A stretch of 64,000 nucleotides of DNA from Calonectria ilicicola (taxonomy: Eukaryota > Ascomycota > Sordariomycetes > Hypocreales > Nectriaceae): assembly GCA_020809705.1 (NCBI GenBank), contig CP085830.1:1736001-1800000 (forward strand), given 5' to 3'. Below are positions 32,212 through 44,132 of the stretch, in pieces. Made by a program: the position numbers and the translations under genes. Position 1 is the stretch's first letter; each line of letters begins with the position of its first letter. The notes under the pieces were generated by a model. It searched no databases and was not told the DNA's origin. It saw only the letters and a list, made by a program, of their open reading frames with translations.

Positions 32212-32783
32212 CAAAAACCCACGTGGCCATCACATGCACTCACTCACTCACTGGCTTGTGTTTGGATGAGCCCAGGGTCGGCAGAGCTTTGAGCCGTCCT
32301 TGCTGATTGGTCATAGCCAACCAACCACCAGGCAGGCAGACATCGTCCACGTCGTCACACCAGTGTTCCAATTGCAGTACCCCAACAGGCTGATGACTAA
32401 GCCCCGGATCAGGTAAGCGCCCTCGAGAATAGCCCCGTACCTGCCTTCCCTGCGCACCAAGAGGTCGCTGAAGCTCTGCTCTACCTGGTCAGTGCGTTCG
32501 CCTGCAAGGCAGAGCTGTGCCTGACGTGGACTATCTCCGGTTTCCTTCTCCAGCATAACAAGCACTTCATCTTCTCCATCTTTGTCACCCAATTCTCTAC
32601 ATATCACCGGTTCATCGCTCGATTTACCGTGCCTCATACCCAAGTGGTCACTTCTTTATGCCCTTTGGCCTATTTGGCAACCGTCCCTTTGCTTCCAACC
32701 GCCCTCTTGTATCCGTCGAGTCGCCCCTCGTGCTGCTTCAGTCATCTCTCGCACGCCCATCCGATCCATTGCATAATCTCAAG

Positions 32784-35700
32784 ATGCCTGGTCTCGTATC
32801 AGCGACCGGCGTCCTCGCCTTTCTCGACGATGAAGAGCCCGAACTCAAGGTCTTCGCCCTCCAGACCCTCAATGACGACATTGACACCGTTTGGACCGAG
32901 GTCGCTGCCGCGCTAAGCCAGATGTGCGTATTGAATGACATTCTGAAGATAACTTCAACCACAGGCTAACTCTCCACAGTGAAGCTCTCTACGAGGATGA
33001 GTCCTTCCCCGAGCGACAGCTTGCCGCCCTTGTTCTCGCCAAGGTCTACTACCACCTTCAGGCCTACAACGACAGCATGTTCTTCGCCCTTGCTGCCGGC
33101 AACCTCTTTAAGCTCGATGCGCCCGGCGAGTTTGAGGAGACCATCATCTCCAGGTGTATTGATCAGTATATCGCCACCAGTGCAGCCAAGAAGACACCTA
33201 CCTCCGCATCCAAGACAGCCGATCTCCCCGAACTAGCTACTACCTTCGCCTCTGGTTCCGACGGCGCTGTCATGTCACCCACCACTCCCTTCTCACAGAC
33301 AACACTCCCACCCAAATCTCTCCTGTCCCGAGACTCTATTGAGAACACCATGCTAGAGGCAACCTTCCAGCCTCCTTTCAAGCAGGGTCGATCAGGCTCT
33401 ATCGCTGAGCTCCCCGATCAGGCGACTGACTCTCTGCAAAAGGTCATCGACCGTTTGTTTGAGAGCTGCTTGAAGCAGGGCAGATACAGACAAGTAGTCG
33501 GAATCGCCGTTGAAGCCAAGAACCTTGATGTCCTTCGCCGCGTTATCAAGCGTGCCAGTGAGGACGAGAAGAGCTCCAAGTCAAAGGCTCAAGATGGCTC
33601 CCCAGGCCCCGCTGAGGATCTGATGGAGTATACTCTTGGTATTTGCATGGATATTGTTCAAGAGCGGAGTTTCCGAACAGAGATTCTCAGGTTAATCCTG
33701 GATCTCCTGAATGAAATTCCCAACCCCGACTACTTCGCCATCGCCAAGTGTGTGGTGTACCTGAACTCGGATGATGAAGCTTCCAGAATGCTTCAGACCC
33801 TTGTCAGCAACGGAGATCGTTCATCCATCGCCAATGCGTACCAGATTGCCTTCGACTTGTATGACAACGGCACTCAAGAGTTCTTGGGCAAGGTTCTGGC
33901 CTCTCTACCTTCGGGCGAGCCCCCCAAGAAGGAGGAGGAAAAGGATAAGGAAGGCGAGGATGAGCCCCTCCTTGAGGACCAGCAGGAGACCCCCGAGAAC
34001 GAACTGCCTGATGAGGTTGCCAAGGCCTATCGCAATATTCGATCTATTCTCGATGGCAGCAAGACAATCCGATTGAACCTCGAGTTCCTCTACCGAAACA
34101 ACCGAACCGATCTTAGCATCCTCAACAAAGTCCGAGATAGCCTCGAAGGCCGCAGCTCCATCTTCCACACAGCCGTGACTTTCTGCAATGCTTTCATGAA
34201 CCAGGGTACCACCAACGACAAGTTCTTCCGAGACAACCTCGAGTGGCTGGGTAAGGCTGTCAACTGGTCCAAGTTCACTGCCACTGCTGCTCTTGGTGTT
34301 ATCCACCGCGGAAACCTATCTCAGTCTCGTAAGTTGCTTGAGCCCTACCTTCCCCGACAGGGTGGTCTCAGCGGCGGCTCCATCTTCAGCCAGGGTGGTG
34401 CTTTGTACGCCTACGGTCTCATCCATGCCAACCATGGCGCTGATGCTCTCGAATACCTCAAGACTCAGTTCAGCCAAGCGGAAGAGGAGGTTGTCCAGCA
34501 TGGTGGTGCTCTGGGTCTTGGTATTGCCGGCATGGCTACCGGTGACTGGGAAGTCTTTGAGAAGCTCAAGGACATTCTTTTCCAGGACTCTGCACTCAAC
34601 GGTGAAGCCGTTGGTCTTGCCATGGGTCTAATTATGCTTGGCACTGGCAACGTCAAAGCCCTGGAGGACATGATCACATACGCTCATGAGACCACCCACG
34701 AGAAAATTGTGCGAGGTCTGGCCATCGGTATGGCTCTTATCATGTTCGGTCGCCAAGAGGGTGCCGATGTTCTGATCGAGGGCCTCCTGAACGACCCTGA
34801 CCCGACTCTGCGATACGGTGGTATCATGACTGTGGCCCTTGCCTACTGTGGCACTGGTAGCAACAAGGCTATTCGCAAGCTCCTGCACATTGCCGTCAGC
34901 GACGTCAATGACGACGTGCGAAGAATTGCCGTCATGAGTCTTGGCTTCATTCTCTTCCGCAAGCCTGGAAGCGTTCCCCGCATGGTTGAACTGCTGTCTG
35001 AGTCGTACAACCCTCACGTCCGATACGGTTCTGCCATGGCTCTCGGTATCTCCTGCGCCGGCACTGGTCTCGACGAGGCCATCGATCTACTTGAGCCCAT
35101 GATGAAGGACCCCGTTGACTTTGTGCGACAGGGTGCCCTCATTTCGTTGGCCATGATCATGGTTCAGCAGAACGAGATTATGAACCCCAAAGTCTCATCT
35201 ATCCGCAAGACACTCAAGAAGGTGGTTGGTGATCGTCATGAGGATGCCATGACCAAGTTTGGTGCTGCCCTGGCCCTTGGTATTATCGATGCTGGTGGCC
35301 GAAACTGCACCATTGGTCTGCAGACTCAAACCGGCAACCTCAACATGGCCGGAATTGTCGGTATGGCCGTCTTCACTCAGTACTGGTACTGGTTCCCCTT
35401 CACCCACTTCCTCTCTCTGAGCTTCTCCCCCACTTCCATCATTGGCCTCGACCATGACCTGGAGATGCCCGACTTCAAGTTCCACTGTGCCACTCGCCCC
35501 AGCCTGTTTGACTACCCTCCTGAGCAGGAAGTCAAGACTGAGGAGGGACCCGCCCTGATTGCCACTGCCATTCTCTCAACCACAGCCCAGGCCAAGCGTA
35601 GAGCCCAGAAGAAGGAGCGGGCCCAGCGACGCGAGAGCATGGACATTGATTCTACCCCTGCTCCCACTAAGGGTGGAGATAAGATGGAGGTGGACGATGA

Positions 35701-36369
35701 GAAGAAGGGCGAGGATACCAAGGACAAGAAGGAGGGAGAGGACAAGGATGTCTCCTCGGCTGTTGACACCAAGAAAAAGCCTGAGAAGGAGAAGGTCGGC
35801 TACGAGATTGAGAACATCACTCGTGTGCTCCCCGGTCAACTCAAGTACATTAGCTTCCCGGCCGGCCGCTACAAGCCTGTCAAGAAGGTATGTCCCCCAC
35901 CCCCACCACACTACAGTTTGATAGTTGAATGAAGCTAACACACATTTAGCCTACCGGTGGCCCTCTGCTCCTTCACGACACCCAGCCAGATGAAGAAAAG
36001 TCCTTACTGGAGGAGAAGCTTAAGAAGGTGACAATCGAACGTGCACCTGTCGCCGGCCAGCAGACCGGTCGAAGCGGACGATCCGGCCAATCTAGTCGCA
36101 CTCTGCTTGAGGGGCTCGTCGACCCCTCACGGGGCGGCTCTAACAGTGCTATGATGCAGCAGTTGCTTCGCAGCCAGGGCCGTTCGCCTTTTGGACTGGC
36201 TGAGCCCCAGACCCCCGGTAACAACGGAGGTTCCGGCTCGGGAGCGGCGGCAGCAGCAGGAGTCCTCACAGCCGTGGACGAGGATGGCGAGGGTGACGAG
36301 GAGGCCAAGTGCCCCCAGGACTTTGAGTACTTCTCGGATGGTGTGGATGAGGACGAGGAGGACGAATAA
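32784..36369 (+). CDS. RPN2: 26S proteasome regulatory subunit Rpn2 (PSMD1)
   Basis: Three exons (32784-32923, 32980-35887, 35950-36369) encode 1155 aa. The start MPGLVSATGVLAFLDDEEPELKVFAL and the joined exon EALYEDESFPERQLAALVLAKVYYHLQ are typical of Rpn2. The centre holds proteasome/cyclosome repeats (GAALYAYGLIHANHG, GGALGLGIAGMATG, YGGIMTVALAYCGTG, YGSAMALGISCAGTG). After them come an acidic/basic KEKE stretch (EKKGEDTKDKKEGEDKD) and the fungal C-terminal domain. It is the base scaffold linking Rpn1/Rpn13 and the ATPase ring to the lid. Near the C-terminus CPQDFEYFSD matches the FEY peptide through which Rpn2 binds the Rpn13 Pru domain; here seven acidic-rich residues follow it. The last exon also carries a GGSGSGAAAAAG linker not present in yeast. 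Confidence 0.95.
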
Positions 36370-36844
36370 GGTACGAGATGGCACCATGCGATGTACAACT
36401 TAGACTTGGTTGGTTTGCGGGGATACAGGGGTTTGGCGAATGGTAAGGGAAGGGACGGGCTTGTTGTATATTACGTCTAGGAGGATGTACACAAGGACCA
36501 ACTAAGAGGTAGACCTCTAATGATGCCACCGGGTTCTGCCACATGCCGGCCGCCCAGGTGTAAATTTATTTATGGCAATATGTGTCTATACGTGATTGTG
36601 AAAGGTTCAACCAAATAGTAGTGGATATTATTGGGTATTGATGTACAAGGGAGTGAGATAAATGGACCTAAGCTGCAAATTCATCATTCCAAGTACACAC
36701 CAAGCTTTTGGAGCAACCGCTATTCAAAACAATCAAAGCTACTAGTAATTAAACGTCCACAACTGAGACGTCGGCTGTCACACAAACTCCATGTACCCTT
36801 CCCCTCCCAGAACGCCATGTCACCAAGTACTTTGCAATTAGGGA
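36370..36844. other. Convergent 3' intergenic region
   Basis: The 475-bp spacer between the convergent RPN2 and sulfite oxidase genes. AT-rich towards the middle, with no gene. Confidence 0.5.
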
Positions 36845-38797
36845 TCAAATGTTTTCCCACCCCTCGTACGGGTCGTCCGGGCCGTCACCCTTGATGACCT
36901 CTGGGCACTTTGAGCAGATTTGCAGGCGGTGCCATGCCGTTGCCAGGTTTCCCCGGACGTTCCAGGTGGCAGCATGGCTCTCGGGCTGCGTGTTGTAGGC
37001 CTCGTCGGTGGCCTTGACGACGAAGGTGGTGCATCGCTTGCTGGGAAGCGAGGGTGTGGTTGTCAGGGTCTTGTCATTGGTGGTGTTTTTGTCCTTGTTG
37101 TTTTTGGCGCTATCATCACCCGGTTTGGATGTACACTCAAAGGCTTCAAACGGCACCAGGCCCTTGAACTTCCACCGCCTCCAGGACCATGAACCGTGGC
37201 CGAGGCAGGGGGACGGCTCCCCATCCTTGGAGACGCAGTCGGGCAGGATCTGGGCCTGAGACCAGGTCTTGCCGCCGTCGAGAGAGACGTCGACGCGGAC
37301 AATAGCGCGGCCGCCGCCGGAGTATGCGTACCCCGTGAGGGAGGCTTCCTGGGCCAGTCCTTGTCCCTCGGCTCCGTTCTTATCACCGTTATCCTCCAGA
37401 GGTGTCTTTGTCCACTTACCTAAGCGGCATCCTGTAATGGCGCTCTGGACAGGCATCTCCTGAATAGCGGGCGCAGTCTCCCAGTCGACGTGCGTCTGGT
37501 TCGGCCCAAAGCACTTGTAATCCTTGCGCTGCCACTGGCTCTGGCTCTCTTCGTCACTCAGGGTTATTTGGTTCAGCCACTTGACGGAGCGGGCGGCGAC
37601 GTGGCCCGGCACAACAGCCCGTAACGGGAAGCCATGGTCGCGCGGCAGCGGCTGACCGTTCATGCCGTAGGCCAGCAGCACATCGCCCTGGGGATCAACT
37701 GCCTTCTTAATGGGGATGGAGGCGCCGTAGGCCTCGAGGCCGAGGAAGTGCACATGCTTGGCGGCGCTGGTGCCAGTGATTCCCGAGGCTACGTCGAAGC
37801 CGGCGTCAGCGAGCACGTCGGACAGGTAAACGCCCTCCCAGCAGGCGTTGGAGATGGCGCCGACGTCCCATGGAAGTCCGTTAGCCTTGCGCCCAGAGCC
37901 GGCGCTCATGTGGCTGCGGCGGTTGCCCGAACATTGCAACACGGCCGTGACGCGGCGGACCGGGAAGCGGGTCCGGAGGTCATCGAGCGTGTAAGTCTTT
38001 ATGGTGCCGTCGTCAAGCTCCACTGTCAGCGAATGCCGGCCGGGGTCTTCGGCCACAGTGGGCACCCACATGTGGTTGCGCACATAGAAGAGGTCGTTTG
38101 GCGTCAAAAACTCGGCCGTTGTGGCATCCGCCGGCGTCTCGGCGTTGCGCGGCTTAGACGTCATGGTGATGAGGTCCGGGTGGCGCTCCGGATCATCGGA
38201 GAAAGGGTCCTCGATGGCTTCCCGCAGAGGCCGCCCGTTGACCAAGTCAACGGAGTCAACGAGCCCGATCTGGAACTGCTTCAGGATGTCCAGCACATAG
38301 TCGCTCTTGTGGATGGCGAAGATGTCCCAGTAGGCTTCGATGGAGCCGCCCGCAGCCCGCAGGATCACGTCGCCTCCCGGGTGCGCGGGGATCCAGTCCG
38401 TGATGTCGTAGACCTTGTCACCGTGAATGACCCACGGGTTCGGCGACGTGCCGTCGTGCTTGCGCACTTCGGAGAGACGGAACCGGGGCAGGCTGGGATC
38501 ACGCCCATCGTCAGCCGAAACAAGCTGAGGAGGCGCATCGCATCTGGCCGGAGCTGCATGGTACAGACTAACAGCAAAGACCAGAGTCGCGGCGCCGGCG
38601 ACGAGAGCAATGGTTTGATAGGCATTGGGATCTATGGTGGCATGTTTTGGGCTCTTTGCAGATGGAGATGGTCTAATACGAGTTGCGGTGAAGTGACGGC
38701 ATTGCGTCCTCATAGGAACCGAAGATGGATTCCACAATGAATGCTGCCGCCATAGTCGACCAGCTAGGCGTCGAGCTGAAGGAGAAAAGGCAGACAT
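36845..38797 (-). CDS. Sulfite oxidase, mitochondrial (cytochrome b5 plus molybdopterin domains)
   Basis: A single-exon 650-aa protein starting at ATG 38797. Residues 1-50 are basic and Ser/Arg-rich (mitochondrial targeting) followed by a membrane segment (TIALVAGAATLVFAVSLYH), as in intermembrane-space sulfite oxidases. Residues about 100-180 are a cytochrome b5 domain with heme ligands H139 (HPGG) and H163. The molybdenum-cofactor domain follows, with the Mo-ligand Cys 289 in VLQCSGNRR and the segment GMNGQPLPRDHGFPLRAVVPG. The dimerisation domain is C-terminal, with a Lys/Asn/Thr-rich insert. It oxidises sulfite to sulfate and passes electrons to cytochrome c. It faces RPN2 tail to tail and has a long 5' gap. 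A nitrate reductase is excluded by the missing FAD domain. Confidence 0.95.
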   Translation of the reverse strand: MSAFSPSARRLAGRLWRQHSLWNPSSVPMRTQCRHFTATRIRPSPSAKSPKHATIDPNAYQTIALVAGAATLVFAVSLYHAAPARCDAPPQLVSADDGRDPSLPRFRLSEVRKHDGTSPNPWVIHGDKVYDITDWIPAHPGGDVILRAAGGSIEAYWDIFAIHKSDYVLDILKQFQIGLVDSVDLVNGRPLREAIEDPFSDDPERHPDLITMTSKPRNAETPADATTAEFLTPNDLFYVRNHMWVPTVAEDPGRHSLTVELDDGTIKTYTLDDLRTRFPVRRVTAVLQCSGNRRSHMSAGSGRKANGLPWDVGAISNACWEGVYLSDVLADAGFDVASGITGTSAAKHVHFLGLEAYGASIPIKKAVDPQGDVLLAYGMNGQPLPRDHGFPLRAVVPGHVAARSVKWLNQITLSDEESQSQWQRKDYKCFGPNQTHVDWETAPAIQEMPVQSAITGCRLGKWTKTPLEDNGDKNGAEGQGLAQEASLTGYAYSGGGRAIVRVDVSLDGGKTWSQAQILPDCVSKDGEPSPCLGHGSWSWRRWKFKGLVPFEAFECTSKPGDDSAKNNKDKNTTNDKTLTTTPSLPSKRCTTFVVKATDEAYNTQPESHAATWNVRGNLATAWHRLQICSKCPEVIKGDGPDDPYEGWENI

Positions 38798-41700
38798 GGT
38801 CTTTCTTTTTTTTTAGGCAATAAGTGCGTAGGAAACAATATAAGTCGGGCGATGAGCTTCAGAGTGGTGCCGTTCCTCCAGGCTGTTTACATGCCCAAGT
38901 CGAATTATCAGGCCATGAGCCGCAAGATGGAAAAGGAAGATAAAAACGACCCGGGGAAAGGGCAACGAAAAGAAAGGCTCGGACGGCACCGTCTACGCAA
39001 AGACGGGAACCTGCCTCGGACAGACGGCCGTCTGGTCGGCGATGTCAATTACACGCAGTTGCTGTCTGACGTGTGTCGTTGGTTCGAAAGGGTGGTTTGA
39101 TACAACGGGGAAATTCTCGGAGTCCGGCGTGCTGCCTTTAAGACGAGCAAACCCCAACAGCAACAGGAGGGAAAGAACAGCAAATGGTCACGCGCCACGC
39201 AAATCTCCCCCCAAAAGGAGAGTGGTGGAAACGAAATAAATGGTACTGTGGTACACGTGTACACGGACTATCTAATTTTAATCGAGAAAAGACAGCCAAT
39301 TGCTTGCGTTGCTCTGTCTCGGATATTTTGGTCTTGTCGTTTTGAATCGCCGATGGGGCAATCGGCGATTGAAAATGGGGGAGAGCGAGCCTGCTTGCAC
39401 CGACGTATGCCGCTGCAAACCATTGGGCCTAGGGGAGGACGGTGCGCTGTGCTAGGACCTTTTAGGGCACTTTCTGCAGCGGGTGGCCGCTGCAACCCTC
39501 CCCCAAAAGAGGGGGTTTCGGGCCACTGGGTTGCACGGATTAGGGATGGGAGGGCACGAAAGCAAGGAAAATGGCGGGAACAGTGTAGTGGGAGACCAAC
39601 ATCTTGTCCTTTTGGGTTCAAGAGTTGGCGCTGCAACATATACGTACTATTCTCGACACGAAGACCATCTCTTGGTTTCGTACGATGCAGCCAGTCAATC
39701 CCTGAGAAAGGAACAGGATGCCGTGGTGACGACGCCCTCGGATGATTCTTACAACTTGGTTATTATCCAACGTCACCGTTTTCCCGTCTCTGCGGCCGCA
39801 GGAGCCGGCTTGTATCACCATCCTTCATCAATCTGATGGGGTACAGCAGCTGCTATAAACCATCCCCAATGCTACACATGCAGATAGGTGCATGTATGTA
39901 TTTATATGTACACGGGACCCCGTTGGCATGCGGCCAGCCAAAGCACTTGCAGACGCCCGGGGTCCGGCCCGCGAACTTGGTTCACCTAAGGGACCTCCCT
40001 CCCCTCCAAAAACAATCATCAGTCAACCCGCCTCCCACCTGCAGGATCCACGGTATTTTCTCCGAGAATCCTTGAAACGGAGGTAAAAAGAGACCCTCAA
40101 TTGTTTTATCTTCCGCGGTGATCGTCCGGCACGGCCTCGTTTTGACAGCTCCACGTCGCGGCGGCCCGAGGCTTGAAAGCGGAGCCAGCCCCCGTCGCCG
40201 CTCCGTCGCCCGCCAGCCCGCCCGGCCACGCCCTCTCCGCCCCGACGGTAACCAAACCTTGCCAGGCTGAAGAATACTCTATGCAGGCGCAACCTAAAAT
40301 AAGGCAAGGCAAGGCCAGGAAAAACAAGGAATAAAGAAATCTAATGAAATAAAAGCCCAAAGTACCCGCTTATTCGCACATGCCGTCTCTTGTTTTAGCT
40401 GCTGTGTTTTTTTCCTTTGTTTTCGCACCCTTTGTAATTTATTCGGCATTGCCCGTTCGCCCGCCCCTATTGTGGTTTACGAACTGGCTCTCTGCCTGGC
40501 TATGCCCAGGACGACCCAATCACAGAGTCTCTACACCCGCCCATAAGCCCAAAGTAAGCCCGTAGCGAATGCATCAATTAGATCCGTATATCCACGCGCG
40601 ACACAAGTTGCCGCCCCCCCCGCCGATATCTCTCAATCCCCTGCCCCCTCAAGAAAAAGGAAGAAAATAAACCAAATAAAAACCTCAAAAAGGCCACCTT
40701 TTGACACGTACGTAACTACGTGGTTGGGAAATAAAGCACGTGCACCCTTTCTCCTGCGTCGAGTCCTCCTCCCACATAACCTTAATACGCAGAGAAAAGT
40801 CTCTTTCTTTCTTTCTACGTACGAACTACTACGCGTAAGTCTATTCGGCGGGTGCCGTCGTCAACCTTTCCTTCCCCTGTCTGCTCGGGGCTGCCGGGGG
40901 GGCCCGACGACGTCCAGGAAGGCTGAGAGAGGGGGGTCGGTAACCCTTCCCAAAATCGACCTCGTCCGTAGAGGGTTGCCCCTCCCCTCCAGCCCCCCTG
41001 GTACGTCATTCGTATCTTCGTATCTCCCTCCCGATTCGGTTTATCCACCCGCCTTCGACCTTCGGACACAATCCTTGTGAAGGGCAGTCATGCCATTAAC
41101 CTTGTTTCGATCTCGGGGCTGTCCATCCAGTCGTCCTGTTGGTTGTTGGCGTCACCAAACACGAGCAAATAGTTCAGTTAGACGATTAGACTTTTATGCA
41201 CGCTAGAGACTTCGATAGTAGACCTGATTAAATAAGAAATAAAAAGAAACGCACCATTCAGCGCAAGATCCGAGGTCATAAACTCACAAAGTTCGACTTA
41301 GGCCCAACCAAGTCGCCTGACCGGTACTGACCCGTCACATTTTGCCTACTCATTCGAGACGCTTATCCGGTTGGCCTGATAACGTAGTTGAAATTCATTC
41401 ATTTCGGAACGTCTGGGTGTAGAACTGCAACTATCGACAATCGTGGGGGGCCGTGTTGTATGTTTTGGGAAAAGTTGTGTGTGTCAACGGGACTATTGAA
41501 TCCATCGCCTCATAGCCGAACCTTTTTTTTTCCCATAGAACCGGGACCAAGGGCGCGGTATTTTTTTTGGTTCTTTTCCTTTTTATCAATCTTACCTGAT
41601 ATTTCTCAAAATTACCACCGGAATCCGGCCAAGCTAGCTGCGTTCCTGGCGGTAAACCTATCCGTGGTTGGTGCTAATGCAAGTCATGAACACATGCTAT

Positions 41701-42404
41701 CCGCAGGAACCGCAACAAACCAGTAGGGTAGACTCTTCCCCTCTGTTAGATCATATGATGAAATGTTCCGCATGCGGGTAGTCCATCTTCAACTCGCCAA
41801 ACGGCCCAAATAAGGCAAGCTTGCTCCGAGCATAGAGATCCTCCGTAAGCCCTAGTGGTATATCCGCCCCCGGCATGACGGGGCATCGGTTGATTTTTCG
41901 GAACTTCCCTACTGAAGCGGCCCGTTCCCAATGAATCCCAACGACGGGGTAGAAAGCGACACTGGTAACCATCAACAAATCAGCAACGGTAGCCAGCATC
42001 GAGGATTCCGACTCCTACCCTACACCCGTTTTTGAACAAGGGGGGCTGGGTCGAATGTGAGGTCATTCGCGTCGGCACCCCCACTAATCCAGCTGAACGG
42101 ATAGCCAATCATCCCAGGTCCTTGCGCTGGGCAAAAAGGTTGACCAGGACCCATCTAATCAAACTCTATTGTGCATAGGAAAGCATCACCTGGCATCTTT
42201 TCAACTTGTTTTTTGTTCGATTCATGTTTTTCATAGAAAAAATAGCTCAATTGTTTCAGCTGTTGATCTCGACAAAGAAAAAATAGTCCAGTAATTGCAA
42301 GCCCGCTATGTCCCGTGCCGTGTGTCCCAAAAAATACAGTCCCCTCCCCCTATGCGCCAAAGTCATTATTCATTATTCCATCAGTATTTCCCTGGTTATA
42401 TTTC
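38798..42404. other. 3.6-kb gene-poor region
   Basis: I support no gene here. It has a G-box CACGTG near 40738, CTTT repeats near 40801, T-rich runs near 41525 and 41563, and GC-rich blocks near 40150-40250. An 82-codon ATG frame on the minus strand (41751-41999) has no recognisable domain and is not called. Confidence 0.5.
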
Positions 42405-44132
42405 TCAGGGTTTCAAAAACTTGTCAATATCCACTCGCTCAAAGTAACTGACGTGGCCATATTCAACCCAGTGCATGGCTAGCCGGTCGTGGCTAATGAG
42501 CATCAATTGGGTGTCAATAAACTTGTCTGTGCAGAGTCAAGGGTTAGCTAAGCTTTGTCAAGTGCAGATCGCCCGGAATTGCAACTCACCTCCCATGAAA
42601 CCAGTACCCGCAACATGGCCACGGCCCTTCACCATTCTCACTCCTGTAAAAGGTGCCTCAGCGGCATCACCGAGATAACCATCGGGACCCAGATCATCGA
42701 CAATAAAGGTGTGTTCGCCGCGAGGGACATTTGGGTCGCCCGTCAGCTTAATGGCCTCCAACTTGCCCCGGTAGGTGTGGGCCTGAATCCTTCTCTTCTC
42801 CCACTGTTCGTTTGTTTCGTTTTCATAGCGGTGAAGTCCAAGCTCGGCATCTGTAGCAGGTTCGTCATCAGGTTGGTGGATTAATATGAATTCGCAACCA
42901 TGGCCACTGTAGTCGCCCACCCAGAGACCTCTCCAAGGCTTTAGGGGCGTGGGAGTATAAAGTGCAGGATCGACGGTAGAATACGAGATGATTTCCTCGC
43001 CAATGCGAATCCCTGACACACCGCCAGCCCCCATGTAGCCGTCAGTGTGCATACCCCCAGGCGCAAAGCCTTCACCAGGCGCAAAGTTGAAGTTGAAGTT
43101 GAAGTTGGGGGTAATGGGGCTTCCAGCCATTTCCATCCACTGGCGGACTCGGAAAGTTTGATCCGACACTTGCGAGCGACTTTGCGGGTGGTAGTTGGGG
43201 TCAAGAGCCAGCTCTTCGGGGTCATCAGAAGCGCCAATGATGCGGTGCCGACTCGGTACCGCGGGCGGAGGCCACACGCCACCATACGGGTAACCGGCCT
43301 CGATCTGCTCCTCAGCAGTCTCGGCTTCCAGTGGGCGGGAAAGGAGGAAGTTGCTGAACATGGAGTCAAGTCCCTCTAGGTCCATTGGGATCTCGTCGGA
43401 AAATCGGTTGGCGCCTGGTCGCTGAGAGAAGCCCCCATCCTCGCCCGGCTGTCGAATGCGAAACTGGAGCACGGGCTTGTCAAGGTGCAGAGATACTTGG
43501 GGGTCAAAGTCGTTGACGACAACCTGGTCCTCTCCAGCCCAGGGCTGAAGACTGGCCCGGTTGCGGGAGGCCAGCAGCTGGTAACCTTCGATGCAGCCCC
43601 GCCGAGGATCATACCGTACAACAATAAGCTTTCCCATCAAATCGCGGTCACAAAACCATATTTTGTATTTTGGAAGAAACCAGACAGGGTCGTGAGCAGC
43701 ATAGAGCTCGCGATAGCTGGAGCAAGGGGCAGGGCTGGTAATGGGAACGCCAGGCACGTTTGCCTGGACATGAGCTTGCCAAATGACGTCAGAAAGAGCA
43801 TGATTCCGGAGTGCGTGGCAGGTGGCAGAGACGGCGGCAAGGTCGCATGGAGAGAGGTGTTGCATGACACCGTCGATGAGCTCTGGGGGAAGAGAGAGGA
43901 GCAGGCAGGCATTTGGGTCGGATGTCTTTAGTGAGGAGGTTGAGGTTGAGTCGCAGGATAAAGATGAGGATTCAGAGCATGATGATGATGGGGGAGGTGG
44001 GAGCAGCGCAGGCTGCATTGAGGCTGGTATCTTGCATGAATCCATGATGGTATCAGACCGCCTCAGAACTCGGTATGCGAGCCTGAGGTGGGAGGCGAGT
44101 GCCGATATGATCGATGAGAATGCTGTGATCAT
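42405..44132 (-). CDS. F-box protein of unknown target
   Basis: Two exons (42590-44132 and 42405-42526; donor GTGAGT) encode 554 aa. The F-box lies at about residues 77-121 (LLLSLPPELIDGVMQHLSPCDLAAVSATCHALR). It is preceded by a hydrophobic N-terminus and a Ser-rich linker, so an alternative start at Met 30 is possible. The large C-terminal region (about 130-550) is not a WD40 or LRR array. It holds conserved-looking blocks (YRELYAAHDPVWFLPKYKIW, PWRGLWVGDYSGHGCEFILI, EAIKLTGDPNVPRGEHTFI) that resemble the beta-rich C-terminal domain of a family of fungal and plant F-box proteins. The exon-2 end is WVEYGHVSYFERVDIDKF. An SCF ubiquitin-ligase adaptor role is inferred from the F-box. An Asn-Phe repeat (NFNFNFNF) interrupts the middle. 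Confidence 0.82.
43082..43109 (-). repeat. Asn-Phe hexanucleotide repeat in the F-box gene
   Basis: Four tandem GAAGTT units on the plus strand encode NFNFNFNF in the protein. It lies in an exposed-looking loop and may be length-variable. Confidence 0.8.

Larger units (their letters stand above)
30269..32783. other. Divergent promoter region of CET1 and RPN2, gene-free
   Basis: 2.5 kb without supported genes. It contains T18 (30864-30881), TGTGCAAA repeats (31291-31315), ATGT repeats (about 31341), TTATTATTATT (about 32144) and T16 (32196-32211), then CACT repeats (about 32236). The part next to RPN2 (32600-32780) is pyrimidine-rich, as in strong fungal promoters. Confidence 0.55.

Noticed and set aside
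37634..38740. 368-codon open frame on the plus strand
   Set aside because: It is antisense to the sulfite oxidase coding sequence, which has the cytochrome b5 and Mo-binding motifs.
41751..41999. 82-codon ATG frame on the minus strand
   Set aside because: No domain, no introns and no conserved pattern that I can see; likely chance in a gene-poor region.
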